Positions 1 through 6,459 of a stretch of DNA of 13,906 bases are shown one piece after another. A model generated the notes under the pieces. That model did not search any database. It saw nothing but the letters and a program-made list of their open reading frames with translations, and was not told the origin of the DNA. A program made the translations under genes and the position numbers. The DNA is from CAKSHC01 sp045631845. Its GTDB lineage: Bacteria; Bacillota; Clostridia; Oscillospirales; UMGS1783. The DNA lies in the NCBI GenBank assembly GCA_045631845.1, contig JAZQVM010000003.1:1-13906 (forward strand), read 5' to 3'. The number at the start of each line of letters is the position of its first letter. The stretch's first letter is position 1.

Positions 1-40
1 AATTCACTACCGACCCTTCGAGCCCCGTACATTTTTACAT

Positions 41-73
41 AAAAAACAAGGCATCCCATAAAGGGATGCCTTG
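41..73 (-). terminator. Intrinsic terminator of tRNA-Val
   Basis: An 11-bp perfect stem (CAAGGCATCCC 47-57 with GGGATGCCTTG 63-73, 5-nt loop) is followed on the minus strand by six T residues (plus-strand A run 41-46). It lies 8 nt past the CCA end of the tRNA and so ends a one-gene transcript. Positions 1-40 contain nothing I can assign. Confidence 0.92.
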
Positions 74-80
74 CCTTTTC

Positions 81-156
81 TGGTGGTCTGTACAGGGCTC
101 GAACCTGTGACCCCATCGATGTGAACGATGTGCTCTACCAACTGAGCTAACAGACC
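81..156 (-). tRNA. tRNA-Val, anticodon CAC
   Basis: The reverse complement folds as a 76-nt cloverleaf. The acceptor arm is GGTCTGT/ACAGACC, followed by A and an encoded CCA. The D arm holds the usual AGCTCAGTTGGTAGAGC. The anticodon stem CATCG/CGATG encloses the loop TTCACAT, giving anticodon CAC, which reads the valine codon GUG. The T arm contains GGTTCGAGCC. A sigma-A-type promoter lies directly upstream and a strong terminator directly downstream, so this is a monocistronic tRNA gene. Confidence 0.97.
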
Positions 157-166
157 GAGTATTGTT

Positions 167-195
167 ATTGTAGCACTATTGAAAACAAAAGTCAA
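167..195 (-). promoter_or_regulatory. Promoter of tRNA-Val
   Basis: On the minus strand, TTGACT (195-190) is separated by exactly 17 bp from TACAAT (172-167). The predicted transcript start is near 160, a few bases before the mature tRNA 5' end at 156. Confidence 0.85.
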
Positions 196-246
196 GAATA
201 ATCGTGGCTATGATGGAAAAAATACCAACAGAAAGGAGGGATACTC

Positions 247-375
247 ATGGAAAAGAATAAGAAGAATTCTCCCAAGAATAAGGAGTTTCAGTCTAAGCAG
301 AACGATCCGCTGGGCATGTATACCGGCAATGCCGTAGACAACAAGAAGCCCCAGCAGGACGCTGACGATCTTTAA
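247..375 (+). CDS. 42-aa conserved small protein (DPLG/YTG type)
   Basis: This 42-codon frame starts at ATG 247, 6 nt after an excellent Shine-Dalgarno sequence (GAAAGGAGGG, 231-240), and stops at TAA 373. The protein is hydrophilic: a Lys/Asn/Gln-rich basic N-terminus (MEKNKKNSPKNKEF), a central DPLGMYTGNAV motif and an acidic tail ending in DADDL. There is no signal peptide or membrane segment. I recall small hypothetical clostridial proteins with the same plan (basic start, DPLG-YTG, acidic end), but their function is unknown to me. An intrinsic terminator 12 nt downstream and a tRNA on the other side make it a stand-alone gene. No convincing plus-strand promoter was found upstream; TATGAT at 209-214 is the best -10 candidate. 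Very likely a real gene. Confidence 0.85.
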   Translation: MEKNKKNSPKNKEFQSKQNDPLGMYTGNAVDNKKPQQDADDL

Positions 376-387
376 GAAATAAAAAAC

Positions 388-415
388 CCCCGAACCGTTA
401 TGGTTCGGGGTTTTT
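388..415 (+). terminator. Terminator of the 42-aa gene
   Basis: A 9-bp perfect stem (CCCCGAACC 388-396 with GGTTCGGGG 402-410, loop GTTAT) is followed by five T residues (411-415). A run of A residues at 381-386 makes it potentially bidirectional. Confidence 0.93.
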
Positions 416-455
416 CTCGACGAGGAAAAGGGGGCAGGATAGAGAACGGTTTTTC

Positions 456-484
456 TTGACTTTTGGGGTGGGATTTGGGACAAT
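456..484 (+). promoter_or_regulatory. Candidate promoter of the TraX-to-GH2 operon
   Basis: TTGACT (456-461), a 17-bp spacer and GACAAT (479-484) match the sigma-A pattern moderately (5/6 and 4/6). The predicted transcription start falls near 491, the A of the first ATG, so the transcript may be leaderless. Confidence 0.6.
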
Positions 485-490
485 ATAGAT

Positions 491-1156
491 ATGAATGGAT
501 TTTTACTTAAGACAATAGCCTGCATGGCGATGTTGGTGGATCATGCGGCGGTCGCGTTTGGTGCGGCTTTGCCGACGGGGGTCTACTGGGCGATGCGGGG
601 TGTGGGGCGGTTGGCCTTTCCCATCTTCTGCTTTTTTATTGTGCAGGGGTTTATTCACACAAAAAGCCGAGGGCAATATGCCCTGCGGCTGGCGTTGTTT
701 GCCCTGATTTCGGAGATTCCCTTTGATCTGGTGGCATCGGGGCGGGTGATGAACCTATCCAGCCAAAACGTGTACCTGACCTTACTGCTGGGGTTGCTTG
801 GATTGTGGGGGTATGAGACGCTGGCGAAGCGGCGTATAACGGTGGCGGCGGCGCTGGTTCCGCTGACCTGTGCTTTGGCGGCGCATCTGTTGTGTGCCGA
901 TTACGGGGCAGGCGGTGTGCTTTTAATTTTTGTGATGCATCTGTGCGCCTCAAACAAGATCTGGCAGGGCGTGGGGGTTGTGCTGGTTATGGTCGGCCTG
1001 GCGCAGGCCTTTCATCCGATTCAGATGGTGGGTGTGCTTGGCTGGGCCTTGTGTTTGGGCTATAACGGACAGCGGGGGCCGAGGGTGAAATACCTGATGT
1101 ATGCCTTTTACCCGTTGCATTTGCTGGGATTATGGTTGTTGGGGGTATGGATATGA
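491..1156 (+). CDS. TraX-family multispanning membrane protein
   Basis: This 221-aa, very hydrophobic protein has about six to seven predicted membrane segments. Its start (LLKTIACMAMLVDHAA), the following GRLAFPIFCFFIVQGF segment and the later FDLVASG region match the TraX family as I know it. That family is named after the F-plasmid pilin N-acetylase but is common on Firmicutes chromosomes, where its role is undefined; membrane acyl transfer is a family-based guess. Nothing conjugative is nearby, so the name should not be taken as evidence of plasmid transfer. ATG 491 is chosen because the family's N-terminal motif begins just after it; only weak GGGA (477-480) precedes it as a ribosome site. 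Its TGA (1154-1156) overlaps the next gene's ATG in an ATGA junction, implying translational coupling. First gene of a four-gene operon. Confidence 0.85.
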   Translation: MNGFLLKTIACMAMLVDHAAVAFGAALPTGVYWAMRGVGRLAFPIFCFFIVQGFIHTKSRGQYALRLALFALISEIPFDLVASGRVMNLSSQNVYLTLLLGLLGLWGYETLAKRRITVAAALVPLTCALAAHLLCADYGAGGVLLIFVMHLCASNKIWQGVGVVLVMVGLAQAFHPIQMVGVLGWALCLGYNGQRGPRVKYLMYAFYPLHLLGLWLLGVWI

Positions 1157-2013
1157 AGGACTATACCGTTTGCGAAGCGCCGATTTGTGTCGGGTCGCCG
1201 TCGCAGGGATCGGAGCAGGCCTATCGGGTCCTGCGGGAGGATCTGGCGCAGGCATTTGGGTCGCGGGCGCAGTTTTGCGATTTTGTGGGAGAGCGGGAGA
1301 AGGCCGAACGGCTCTTTGACTGGCGGTTGCAAAACGTGGGCACGGTGATGCAGGTGGCTCAAGGGGTGTACGGCATGATGGCCGATGCCCATGAAGCGGG
1401 GCGGTTTCCCATCGCCATCGGCGGCGATCATTCGGTGGCGATGGCTTCGATTGGGGCGTTGGCTGATCGGGTGGGGGCCGAGAATGTGGCGGTGATCTAT
1501 CTGGACGGTCATGCCGACATCAATACCGAGAAGACGACCGAGAGCGGCTACATTCACGGCATGCCGCTGGCGGCGGCGATGGGGCTTTGTCATGATAAAT
1601 TGACGGTGGGACAACATAAAATCCATCTTTACGGAGAAAATACCTATATCGTAGGCGCGCGCTCGATTGATGAAGGGGAGTGGCCGACGATTAAGGAGCA
1701 GGGAGTGACCCTCTTTAGCCCTGAACAGGTGGCGGCCGATCCCGACGGGATTGCGGATGCGATATTGGAGCGGACGGCAGGAAAGTACATTCATCTGTCC
1801 TTTGATGTGGATGTGATGGACGGGAAGGAATTTGTCTCGACGGGGTATCGGATGCCGGGCGGGCTATCCTTTGCGGTGATCTATCGGCTGTTGTCCCGCT
1901 GGATCGGGAGCGGGCGGCTGAGCAGTTTTGATTGTGTGGAATATAACCCATTGCTGGACAATGGAGAGGATAAGGAGAAGTTGCTGGAGATTTTCCGGCT
2001 GTTTTGCGTATGA
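1153..2013 (+). CDS. Arginase/agmatinase-family ureohydrolase
   Basis: A 286-aa ureohydrolase, a binuclear manganese enzyme family that cleaves guanidino compounds to urea. From ATG 1153, GGDHS (90-94) supplies H93, DGHAD (118-122) supplies D118, H120 and D122, SFDVDVMD (216-223) supplies D218 and D220, and CVEYNP supplies E263. HADINT followed by HGMP (135-138) resembles arginases more than agmatinases, but the substrate is not proven. Two departures from the usual signature stand out: DGHAD instead of DAHxD, and VMDG where VMDP/LDP is common. The length suits the family (about 290-310). The start at 1153 overlaps the TraX stop (ATGA) and is preceded by GGGGG (1141-1145); ATG 1132 and ATG 1147 are in-frame alternatives. 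The stop again overlaps the next start as ATGA (2010-2013). Cytoplasmic; no signal peptide. Confidence 0.88.
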   Translation: MKDYTVCEAPICVGSPSQGSEQAYRVLREDLAQAFGSRAQFCDFVGEREKAERLFDWRLQNVGTVMQVAQGVYGMMADAHEAGRFPIAIGGDHSVAMASIGALADRVGAENVAVIYLDGHADINTEKTTESGYIHGMPLAAAMGLCHDKLTVGQHKIHLYGENTYIVGARSIDEGEWPTIKEQGVTLFSPEQVAADPDGIADAILERTAGKYIHLSFDVDVMDGKEFVSTGYRMPGGLSFAVIYRLLSRWIGSGRLSSFDCVEYNPLLDNGEDKEKLLEIFRLFCV

Positions 2014-3296
2014 AGAAGGAAAAGATCGGGGCGAGGATGTGGACCATCCTTGTGGTGTTCGGGTTGGTCGGGCAGTTGGCCTGGACGCTCGAAAATATGT
2101 ATTTTAACGTATTTATTTATCAGGTATTTAACGCTTCGTCGGGATTGATTGCCGCGATGGTGGCGGCTTCGGCGGCCACGGCCACCGTGACCACCTTGTT
2201 GATGGGGGCTCTGTCCGACCGCGTGGGGCGACGCAAGATTTTCATGTGCGGCGGCTATGTTTTATGGGGGCTGACGGTATGCGCCTTTGCCTTTTTATCG
2301 GTGGAGAGCCTGTCGGCCGTACTGCCTGCCGCTTCGGTGGGTTTGGTGGGCTCGATTCTCGTTATTATTTTGGATTGTGTGATGACCTTTTTCGGGTCGT
2401 CGGCCAACGATGCGGCGCTCAACGCCTATATTACCGACCGCATCTCTCCCGCCGCCCGCGGTAAGACGGAGGGGGTACTGTCGGTACTGCCCTTATTGTC
2501 GATGCTGATCGTCTTTGGCGGGTTTGATTCCTTAACCCAGCAGGGGCGCTGGAAGGAGTTTTTCCTGATTTTCGGCGTATTGACGGTAGCGGTTGGCATC
2601 CTCGGCTTTTTCCTGATTCGGGAGGAGGAAGTCAAACCAAGTAGGAATGATTCTTATTTTTCCGATTTGCTCTACGGGTTTCGGCCGTCGGTGATGCGGG
2701 AGAATGTGGATTTATACTTGGCGCTTACCGTATTTGCCGTATTTTCGATTGCCATGCAGGTGCACTATCCGTATTTAATTATTTATATGCAAAACTACCT
2801 CAAGTTTGATAATTATGCGCTGGCGCTGGGCGTTGTGTTGCTTGTGGCCAGTTTGGCCAGCGTGATAGCCGGACGGCTGATGGATAAGGTGGGGCGGTTG
2901 CCCTTCCTGATCGAGTCGGCGGGCGTACTGGCGTTGGGCATGGTCCTGATGTATATCACACGGGAGTTTTGGACGGTCGTGGGTGCGGGCATTGTGATGA
3001 TGGCGGGGTATCTGGCGCTGACGGCGGTAGGAAACGCCATGGTGCGGGATGCTACGCCCAAGGGCAAGGCGGGCATGTTCCAAGGCATTCGTATGATTTT
3101 CTATGTGCTCATTCCGATGGTGACGGGTCCCTTTATCGGGTCGGCGGTCATTCGGGGCAGTGGGGAGACCTACATCGATTTGGGAGTGGTCAAGCAGGTG
3201 CCGACGCCGGCCATCTTCCTTACGGCGGCCATCTGTATGGGCTTGTTGGTGATACCGATATTCTTTATGGTCAGGAGAGCGAAAAATGGCAAATAA
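2010..3296 (+). CDS. MFS transporter, probable sugar/glycoside importer
   Basis: A 428-aa integral membrane protein of the major facilitator superfamily with about twelve membrane segments. The loop signature after TM2 reads GALSDRVGRRK (67-77 from ATG 2010), and its counterpart in the second half reads GRLMDKVGRLPF. The opening WTILVVFGLVGQLAWTLENMYFN resembles SLC45-like sugar transporters that are frequent in clostridia; this sub-family assignment is from memory. ATG 2010 is chosen because it forms the ATGA overlap with the preceding stop; an upstream TTG (2004) is possible. The end overlaps the next gene by 11 bases. Coupling to a cytoplasmic GH2 glycosidase suggests uptake of a small glycoside or disaccharide by proton or cation symport. 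The substrate cannot be read from the sequence. Confidence 0.9.
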   Translation: MKKEKIGARMWTILVVFGLVGQLAWTLENMYFNVFIYQVFNASSGLIAAMVAASAATATVTTLLMGALSDRVGRRKIFMCGGYVLWGLTVCAFAFLSVESLSAVLPAASVGLVGSILVIILDCVMTFFGSSANDAALNAYITDRISPAARGKTEGVLSVLPLLSMLIVFGGFDSLTQQGRWKEFFLIFGVLTVAVGILGFFLIREEEVKPSRNDSYFSDLLYGFRPSVMRENVDLYLALTVFAVFSIAMQVHYPYLIIYMQNYLKFDNYALALGVVLLVASLASVIAGRLMDKVGRLPFLIESAGVLALGMVLMYITREFWTVVGAGIVMMAGYLALTAVGNAMVRDATPKGKAGMFQGIRMIFYVLIPMVTGPFIGSAVIRGSGETYIDLGVVKQVPTPAIFLTAAICMGLLVIPIFFMVRRAKNGK

Positions 3297-5001
3297 GTTA
3301 TACACCGATTATGAGGTGGGAGCGATACCGCACAGCGAATATCCCCGCCCGCAACTGCGGCGGGAGAGTTTTCTGTGCCTGAACGGGAGATGGGAGTATG
3401 CCATTACCGACGGGGATCGGCCGGCCTATTATGACGGAGAGATCTTAGTGCCCTTCTCGCCCGAGGCACCCTTATCGGGGGTGGAGCGCATCCTAAGCCC
3501 TGAGCAGACCCTTTGGTATCGGCGCACCTTTTCTTTGCCTGATAAGTTTATGCAGGATCGACTGTTGCTTCATTTCGGGGCGGTGGATCAATGCTGTACG
3601 GTGTATCTCAACGGACAGCAGGTCGGGGCGCACGAGGGCGGGTATCTGCCTTTTTATTTTGATGTAACCGATGCCTTAGAGGATGAGAATGAGTTGGTGG
3701 TGCAGGTACGGGATTATGCCGATACCTCCTACTATTCGACGGGCAAGCAACGCCACAAGCGGGGCGGGATCTGGTACACCCCCCAGTCGGGCATTTGGGG
3801 TACGGTGTGGTGCGAGAGTGTGCCGACCGACTATATTCAATCGGTGCAGATCACGCCGTTATATGACATCGGGGCGGTACGGCTGGATGTGGAAACGGCG
3901 CTGGGTTCGCCCGTGTATGTGGAAATTTTAGACGGGGATGAGGTGGTAGCCAAAGGGGCGGCCATTGGCAGTACGGTGCTGGAGATTCCCGATTTTAAGG
4001 CGTGGAGTCCCGACGATCCTTTCCTATATAATATAAGGGTATCGGCCGAGGTGGATCGGGCGGAGAGTTACTTCGGGATGCGAAAGACCCATGTGGCCAA
4101 GGACAATTTGGGCGTTCCCCGCTTGTTCCTCAACGATCGTCCCATTTTCCACAACGGATTGCTCGATCAGGGGTACTGGCCCGACGGGTTATACACCCCG
4201 CCGAGTGAGCAGGCGATGGTGGAGGAACTGGAAGCGGTGAAGGCTTTGGGCTTTAACATGCTGCGCAAGCACATCAAGGTGGAGCCGCTACGCTGGTACT
4301 ATCATTGCGATCGGCTGGGGCTGATGGTGTGGCAGGATATGCCCTGCGGGTGCACCAAGCCGGTGGATACCTTTAAGTTTGCGGCCTTGCCCACGGCGGG
4401 GTTGCGCTATAAGAAAGATAGAGATTATTCCTTTTTCGGGCGTACCGATGCGCAGGGGCGTGCCTTTGCCGAGCGGGAGATGCTGGATTTGGTTTCCTTA
4501 TTATATAACAGCCCGAGCGTGGTGTTGTGGGTGCCCTTTAACGAGGGGTGGGGGCAGTTTGATGCGGCTCGCATTTGTGAGCGGTTGCGACGAGCCGACG
4601 ATACCCGACCCATCGATCATGCCAGCGGATGGTTTGACCAAGGGTTGGGAGATCTCAACAGCCGTCACATTTATTTTTCCAAGGTGGCCATCAAGCCTGA
4701 CGGGCGGGTGAGCGCCGTGACCGAGTTTGGCGGGTATGCCCTTTCGGTTGAGGGGCACACCTGGGGCGAGCGGGGGTTTGGCTACCGCGGCTACAAGAAT
4801 GAGGAGGAATTGACGGCGGCCTATGCCCGTTTATACGAGGAGCAGATTATACCGCAGATGGCGCAGGGTTTGGCGGCGGCAGTATACACGCAGTTGACGG
4901 ATGTAGAGGACGAATTAAACGGACTGTATACTTACGACCGTAAGAAACTCAAAATTGACGAAAAAACGATAAAAAGTATCAATAATCGACTTAAATATTG
5001 A
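3286..5001 (+). CDS. Glycoside hydrolase family 2 protein
   Basis: A 571-aa cytoplasmic retaining glycosidase with no signal peptide. The order is a sugar-binding jelly roll (about 25-180, with LNGRWEYA, LWYRRTF and HEGGYLPFYFDVT), an immunoglobulin-like domain (about 185-270, ending near YFGMRKT) and a TIM barrel (about 275-570). The proposed acid/base is E420 in WVPFNEGWGQ and the nucleophile is E480 in VTEFGGY, the two GH2 glutamates. Length is close to beta-glucuronidase-type members (about 600) and far below LacZ (about 1000); the substrate (galactoside, glucuronide, mannoside or other) is undetermined. ATG 3286 lies 8 nt after AGGAG (3273-3277) and overlaps the MFS gene by 11 nt. It is the last operon gene. 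No intrinsic terminator follows; the next gene's promoter begins 9 nt after the stop, so read-through is possible. Confidence 0.92.
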   Translation: MANKLYTDYEVGAIPHSEYPRPQLRRESFLCLNGRWEYAITDGDRPAYYDGEILVPFSPEAPLSGVERILSPEQTLWYRRTFSLPDKFMQDRLLLHFGAVDQCCTVYLNGQQVGAHEGGYLPFYFDVTDALEDENELVVQVRDYADTSYYSTGKQRHKRGGIWYTPQSGIWGTVWCESVPTDYIQSVQITPLYDIGAVRLDVETALGSPVYVEILDGDEVVAKGAAIGSTVLEIPDFKAWSPDDPFLYNIRVSAEVDRAESYFGMRKTHVAKDNLGVPRLFLNDRPIFHNGLLDQGYWPDGLYTPPSEQAMVEELEAVKALGFNMLRKHIKVEPLRWYYHCDRLGLMVWQDMPCGCTKPVDTFKFAALPTAGLRYKKDRDYSFFGRTDAQGRAFAEREMLDLVSLLYNSPSVVLWVPFNEGWGQFDAARICERLRRADDTRPIDHASGWFDQGLGDLNSRHIYFSKVAIKPDGRVSAVTEFGGYALSVEGHTWGERGFGYRGYKNEEELTAAYARLYEEQIIPQMAQGLAAAVYTQLTDVEDELNGLYTYDRKKLKIDEKTIKSINNRLKY

Positions 5002-5010
5002 AAATAGTAG

Positions 5011-5040
5011 TTGACAGATGGGCTTGAATAGTTATATAAT
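5011..5040 (+). promoter_or_regulatory. Promoter of the Fur-family gene
   Basis: TTGACA (5011-5016) and TATAAT (5035-5040) are both perfect sigma-A hexamers with an 18-bp spacer. The predicted start near 5047 gives a 5' leader of about 52 nt. An in-frame ATG at 5018 lies inside this promoter and is not used from this transcript. Confidence 0.93.
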
Positions 5041-5055
5041 AGCCAATGCACGACC

Positions 5056-5089
5056 CCTTATGCGCTGGATGCGCCGCAATAACATAAGG
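5056..5089 (+). promoter_or_regulatory. Leader hairpin overlapping the Shine-Dalgarno of the Fur-family gene
   Basis: CCTTAT(G) at 5056-5062 is the reverse complement of (C)ATAAGG at 5083-5089, and an inner GCGC/GCGC stem (5062-5065, 5071-5074) caps it. The right arm includes most of the AAGGAG ribosome site (5086-5091). The fold could partly mask the site, but the inner stem is separated by a 9-nt bulge and the structure may be weak. Confidence 0.35.
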
Positions 5090-5098
5090 AGCAAGACT

Positions 5099-5476
5099 AT
5101 GAACTATTCAAGACAACGAGAATTAATACGGCGCACCGTTACTGAGTACGATGGGCACTTGACGGCCAACGATATTTATCAGGAGGTTCGCAAGAGCATG
5201 CCCAACATCAGCTTGGGTACCGTTTACCGCAATCTGAATACGATGGTGGAGAACGATATGCTGTCCATGCTGTACTTTGACGGCAAGGAGTATTTCGAAG
5301 GGTACAAGCCCCGCCACTCCCACGTTGTATGCAACAATTGCGGGAAGTTGTGCGATGTGGAGTTGCCGCTGTTCGGATGGCTGGACGATATGATCCGCCA
5401 GCAGACGGGCATTGAGGTAAGCGATCGGGAATTGTTGGCCCGTGGCATCTGCAAAGATTGCATGAAAAATCAATAA
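5099..5476 (+). CDS. Fur-family (PerR-like) metal-dependent repressor
   Basis: A 125-aa regulator of the Fur superfamily. The N-terminal winged helix contains the recognition helix SLGTVYRNL (38-46), and the C-terminal part is the dimerisation and metal domain. C78/C81 (CNNC) and C118/C121 (CKDC) form the structural zinc site. By position against B. subtilis PerR, as I recall it, H20, E67, H73, H75 and D86 correspond to H37, D85, H91, H93 and D104. The aspartate-to-glutamate change at the D85 position is Fur-like, so peroxide sensing is uncertain. The protein starts almost directly at the winged helix. ATG 5099 follows AAGGAG (5086-5091) by 7 nt; the longer frame from 5018 would begin inside the promoter. 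Own promoter and terminator: a monocistronic unit. Likely controls iron, manganese or peroxide-stress genes; targets are not visible here. Confidence 0.9.
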   Translation: MNYSRQRELIRRTVTEYDGHLTANDIYQEVRKSMPNISLGTVYRNLNTMVENDMLSMLYFDGKEYFEGYKPRHSHVVCNNCGKLCDVELPLFGWLDDMIRQQTGIEVSDRELLARGICKDCMKNQ

Positions 5477-5482
5477 CCCATG

Positions 5483-5511
5483 ACGGAGAAGCAGGTAGCT
5501 TCTCCGTTTTT
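5483..5511 (+). terminator. Terminator of the Fur-family gene
   Basis: A 10-bp perfect stem (ACGGAGAAGC 5483-5492 with GCTTCTCCGT 5498-5507, loop AGGTA) is followed by a T run to 5511. Confidence 0.95.
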
Positions 5512-5530
5512 GTATAAATATACGAATAAT

Positions 5531-5550
5531 TTTGCAAAAATTTGCAAAAA
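5531..5550 (+). promoter_or_regulatory. Tandem TTTGCAAA palindromes upstream of the importer promoter
   Basis: The 10-mer TTTGCAAAAA occurs twice in immediate tandem (5531-5540 and 5541-5550). Each copy contains the perfect 8-bp palindrome TTTGCAAA, centred one helical turn apart. The pair ends 4 bp before the -35 hexamer. It could be a two-site operator or an A-tract UP-like element; no regulator can be named. Confidence 0.5.
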
Positions 5551-5554
5551 GGGC

Positions 5555-5583
5555 TTGACGGTCTGCATAAAATGTATTATAAT
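5555..5583 (+). promoter_or_regulatory. Promoter of the amino-acid ABC importer
   Basis: TTGACG (5555-5560), 17-bp spacer, TATAAT (5578-5583): near-consensus. The predicted start near 5590 leaves a leader of about 30 nt, too short for a T-box or riboswitch. Confidence 0.93.
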
Positions 5584-5619
5584 TCGTTTACCATACAAAA
5601 ACAAAAGGAGTTTTTAGTG

Positions 5620-6393
5620 ATGAAAAAGATTTTAGCAATGATTCTGGCGGCTATGATGCTGCTGACGGTTGTTGGTTGCGGCGGCGGTGCTTCTTCCGAT
5701 GATAAAGCGGATTTGGTTATGGCGACTAATGCCAACTTCCCCCCCTATGAGTTCATGGAAGGTGACCAGTACAAGGGTATTGACATTGAGATGGCACAGA
5801 AGCTGGCTGAGAAGCTGGACATGAATCTGGTTATTGAGAATGTGGAATTTGGCACCATTGTTGGTGGTGTTGAGACCAAGAAGTTTGATATCGGCGTAGC
5901 CGGCATGACGGTGACCGATGAGCGTAAAGAGCAGGTCAACTTCTCCGATTCCTATGCCACGGGCGTACAGGTGGTTATCGTCAAAGAGGGCGGCAAGGTT
6001 GCCACGATTGACGATTTGGCCGGTGCTGACATCATGATCGGTGTGCAGCAGGATACGACCGGTGACATTTATGCTTCTGACGACGTAGAGAACGGCGGTT
6101 ACGGTTCGGATCATGTAACCTCGTTTAAGAACGGTGCGGATGCGGTTTCTGCTTTGATCAACGGTCAGGTGGATGCCGTTATTATCGACAGTGAGCCGGC
6201 CAAGTCGTTTGTGGCGGCCAACGAGGGCAAGGGTCTGTCCATTCTGGATGCCGAGTGGGCGGTTGAGGACTATGCTATTGCCATCAACAAGGAAGACACC
6301 GAACTGTTGACCAAGATCAACGCCGCTCTGGCCGAGATGAAGGCCGACGGTACCTTACAAGCCATCATTGATTCCTACATCAAGGCTGAATAA
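5620..6393 (+). CDS. Amino-acid ABC transporter substrate-binding lipoprotein
   Basis: A 257-aa family 3 solute-binding protein, the extracellular receptor of a polar amino-acid importer. The N-terminus MKKILAMILAAMMLLTVVGC is a lipoprotein signal peptide with lipobox V17-V18-G19-C20, so the mature protein is lipid-anchored at C20. The ligand domain opens with the typical NANFPPYEFMEGDQYKGIDI, followed by GMTVTDERKEQVNFS and, later, IIDSEPAKSFV. Glutamine, arginine, cystine or similar ligands are possible; the sequence does not decide. ATG 5620 is chosen because AAAGGAG (5604-5610) is 9 nt upstream and the signal peptide starts there; GTG 5617 is an alternative. A frame-extending ATG at 5542 is upstream of the promoter and is discarded. 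A terminator separates it from the permease gene, which fits a receptor made in excess. Confidence 0.95.
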   Translation: MKKILAMILAAMMLLTVVGCGGGASSDDKADLVMATNANFPPYEFMEGDQYKGIDIEMAQKLAEKLDMNLVIENVEFGTIVGGVETKKFDIGVAGMTVTDERKEQVNFSDSYATGVQVVIVKEGGKVATIDDLAGADIMIGVQQDTTGDIYASDDVENGGYGSDHVTSFKNGADAVSALINGQVDAVIIDSEPAKSFVAANEGKGLSILDAEWAVEDYAIAINKEDTELLTKINAALAEMKADGTLQAIIDSYIKAE

Positions 6394-6408
6394 GCAATAA
6401 ATAAAAAG

Positions 6409-6438
6409 GTAGGGTGCCAAGCGGCACCCTGCTTTTTT
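6409..6438 (+). terminator. Intercistronic terminator between receptor and permease genes
   Basis: A GC-rich stem (AGGGTGCC 6411-6418 with GGCACCCT 6423-6430, loop AAGC, extended by two outer pairs) is followed by six T residues (6433-6438). It stands 22 nt before the permease start and has no visible alternative fold. It probably gives partial termination that sets a high receptor-to-permease ratio. Confidence 0.88.
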
Positions 6439-6459
6439 GGGTTTTAGAAAGGAAATATC

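Noticed and set aside
1..40. Second tRNA or gene fragment at the left edge (TTCGAGCCCCGT resembles a T-arm)
   Set aside because: No paired arms or CCA context, no ribosome site for the short minus-strand frame; too little sequence to support any call.
491..1156. TraX as evidence for a conjugative element
   Set aside because: Only the family name suggests it; no other transfer, relaxase or integrase gene is present and TraX-like proteins are common on chromosomes.
1108..1794. 228-codon minus-strand frame opposite the ureohydrolase gene
   Set aside because: The ureohydrolase has intact metal motifs; the antisense translation is His/Arg-rich and looks like nothing known.
5018..5098. Upstream in-frame start (ATG 5018) for the Fur-family gene
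   Set aside because: The codon lies between perfect -35 and -10 hexamers, and a clear ribosome site precedes ATG 5099.
5542..5619. Upstream in-frame start (ATG 5542) for the substrate-binding protein
   Set aside because: It lies upstream of the promoter and would bury the lipoprotein signal peptide; ATG 5620 has a good ribosome site.
5584..5619. Riboswitch, T-box or ArgR box before the amino-acid importer
   Set aside because: The leader is about 30 nt, too short for a T-box or riboswitch, and no sequence matched an ARG box well enough.
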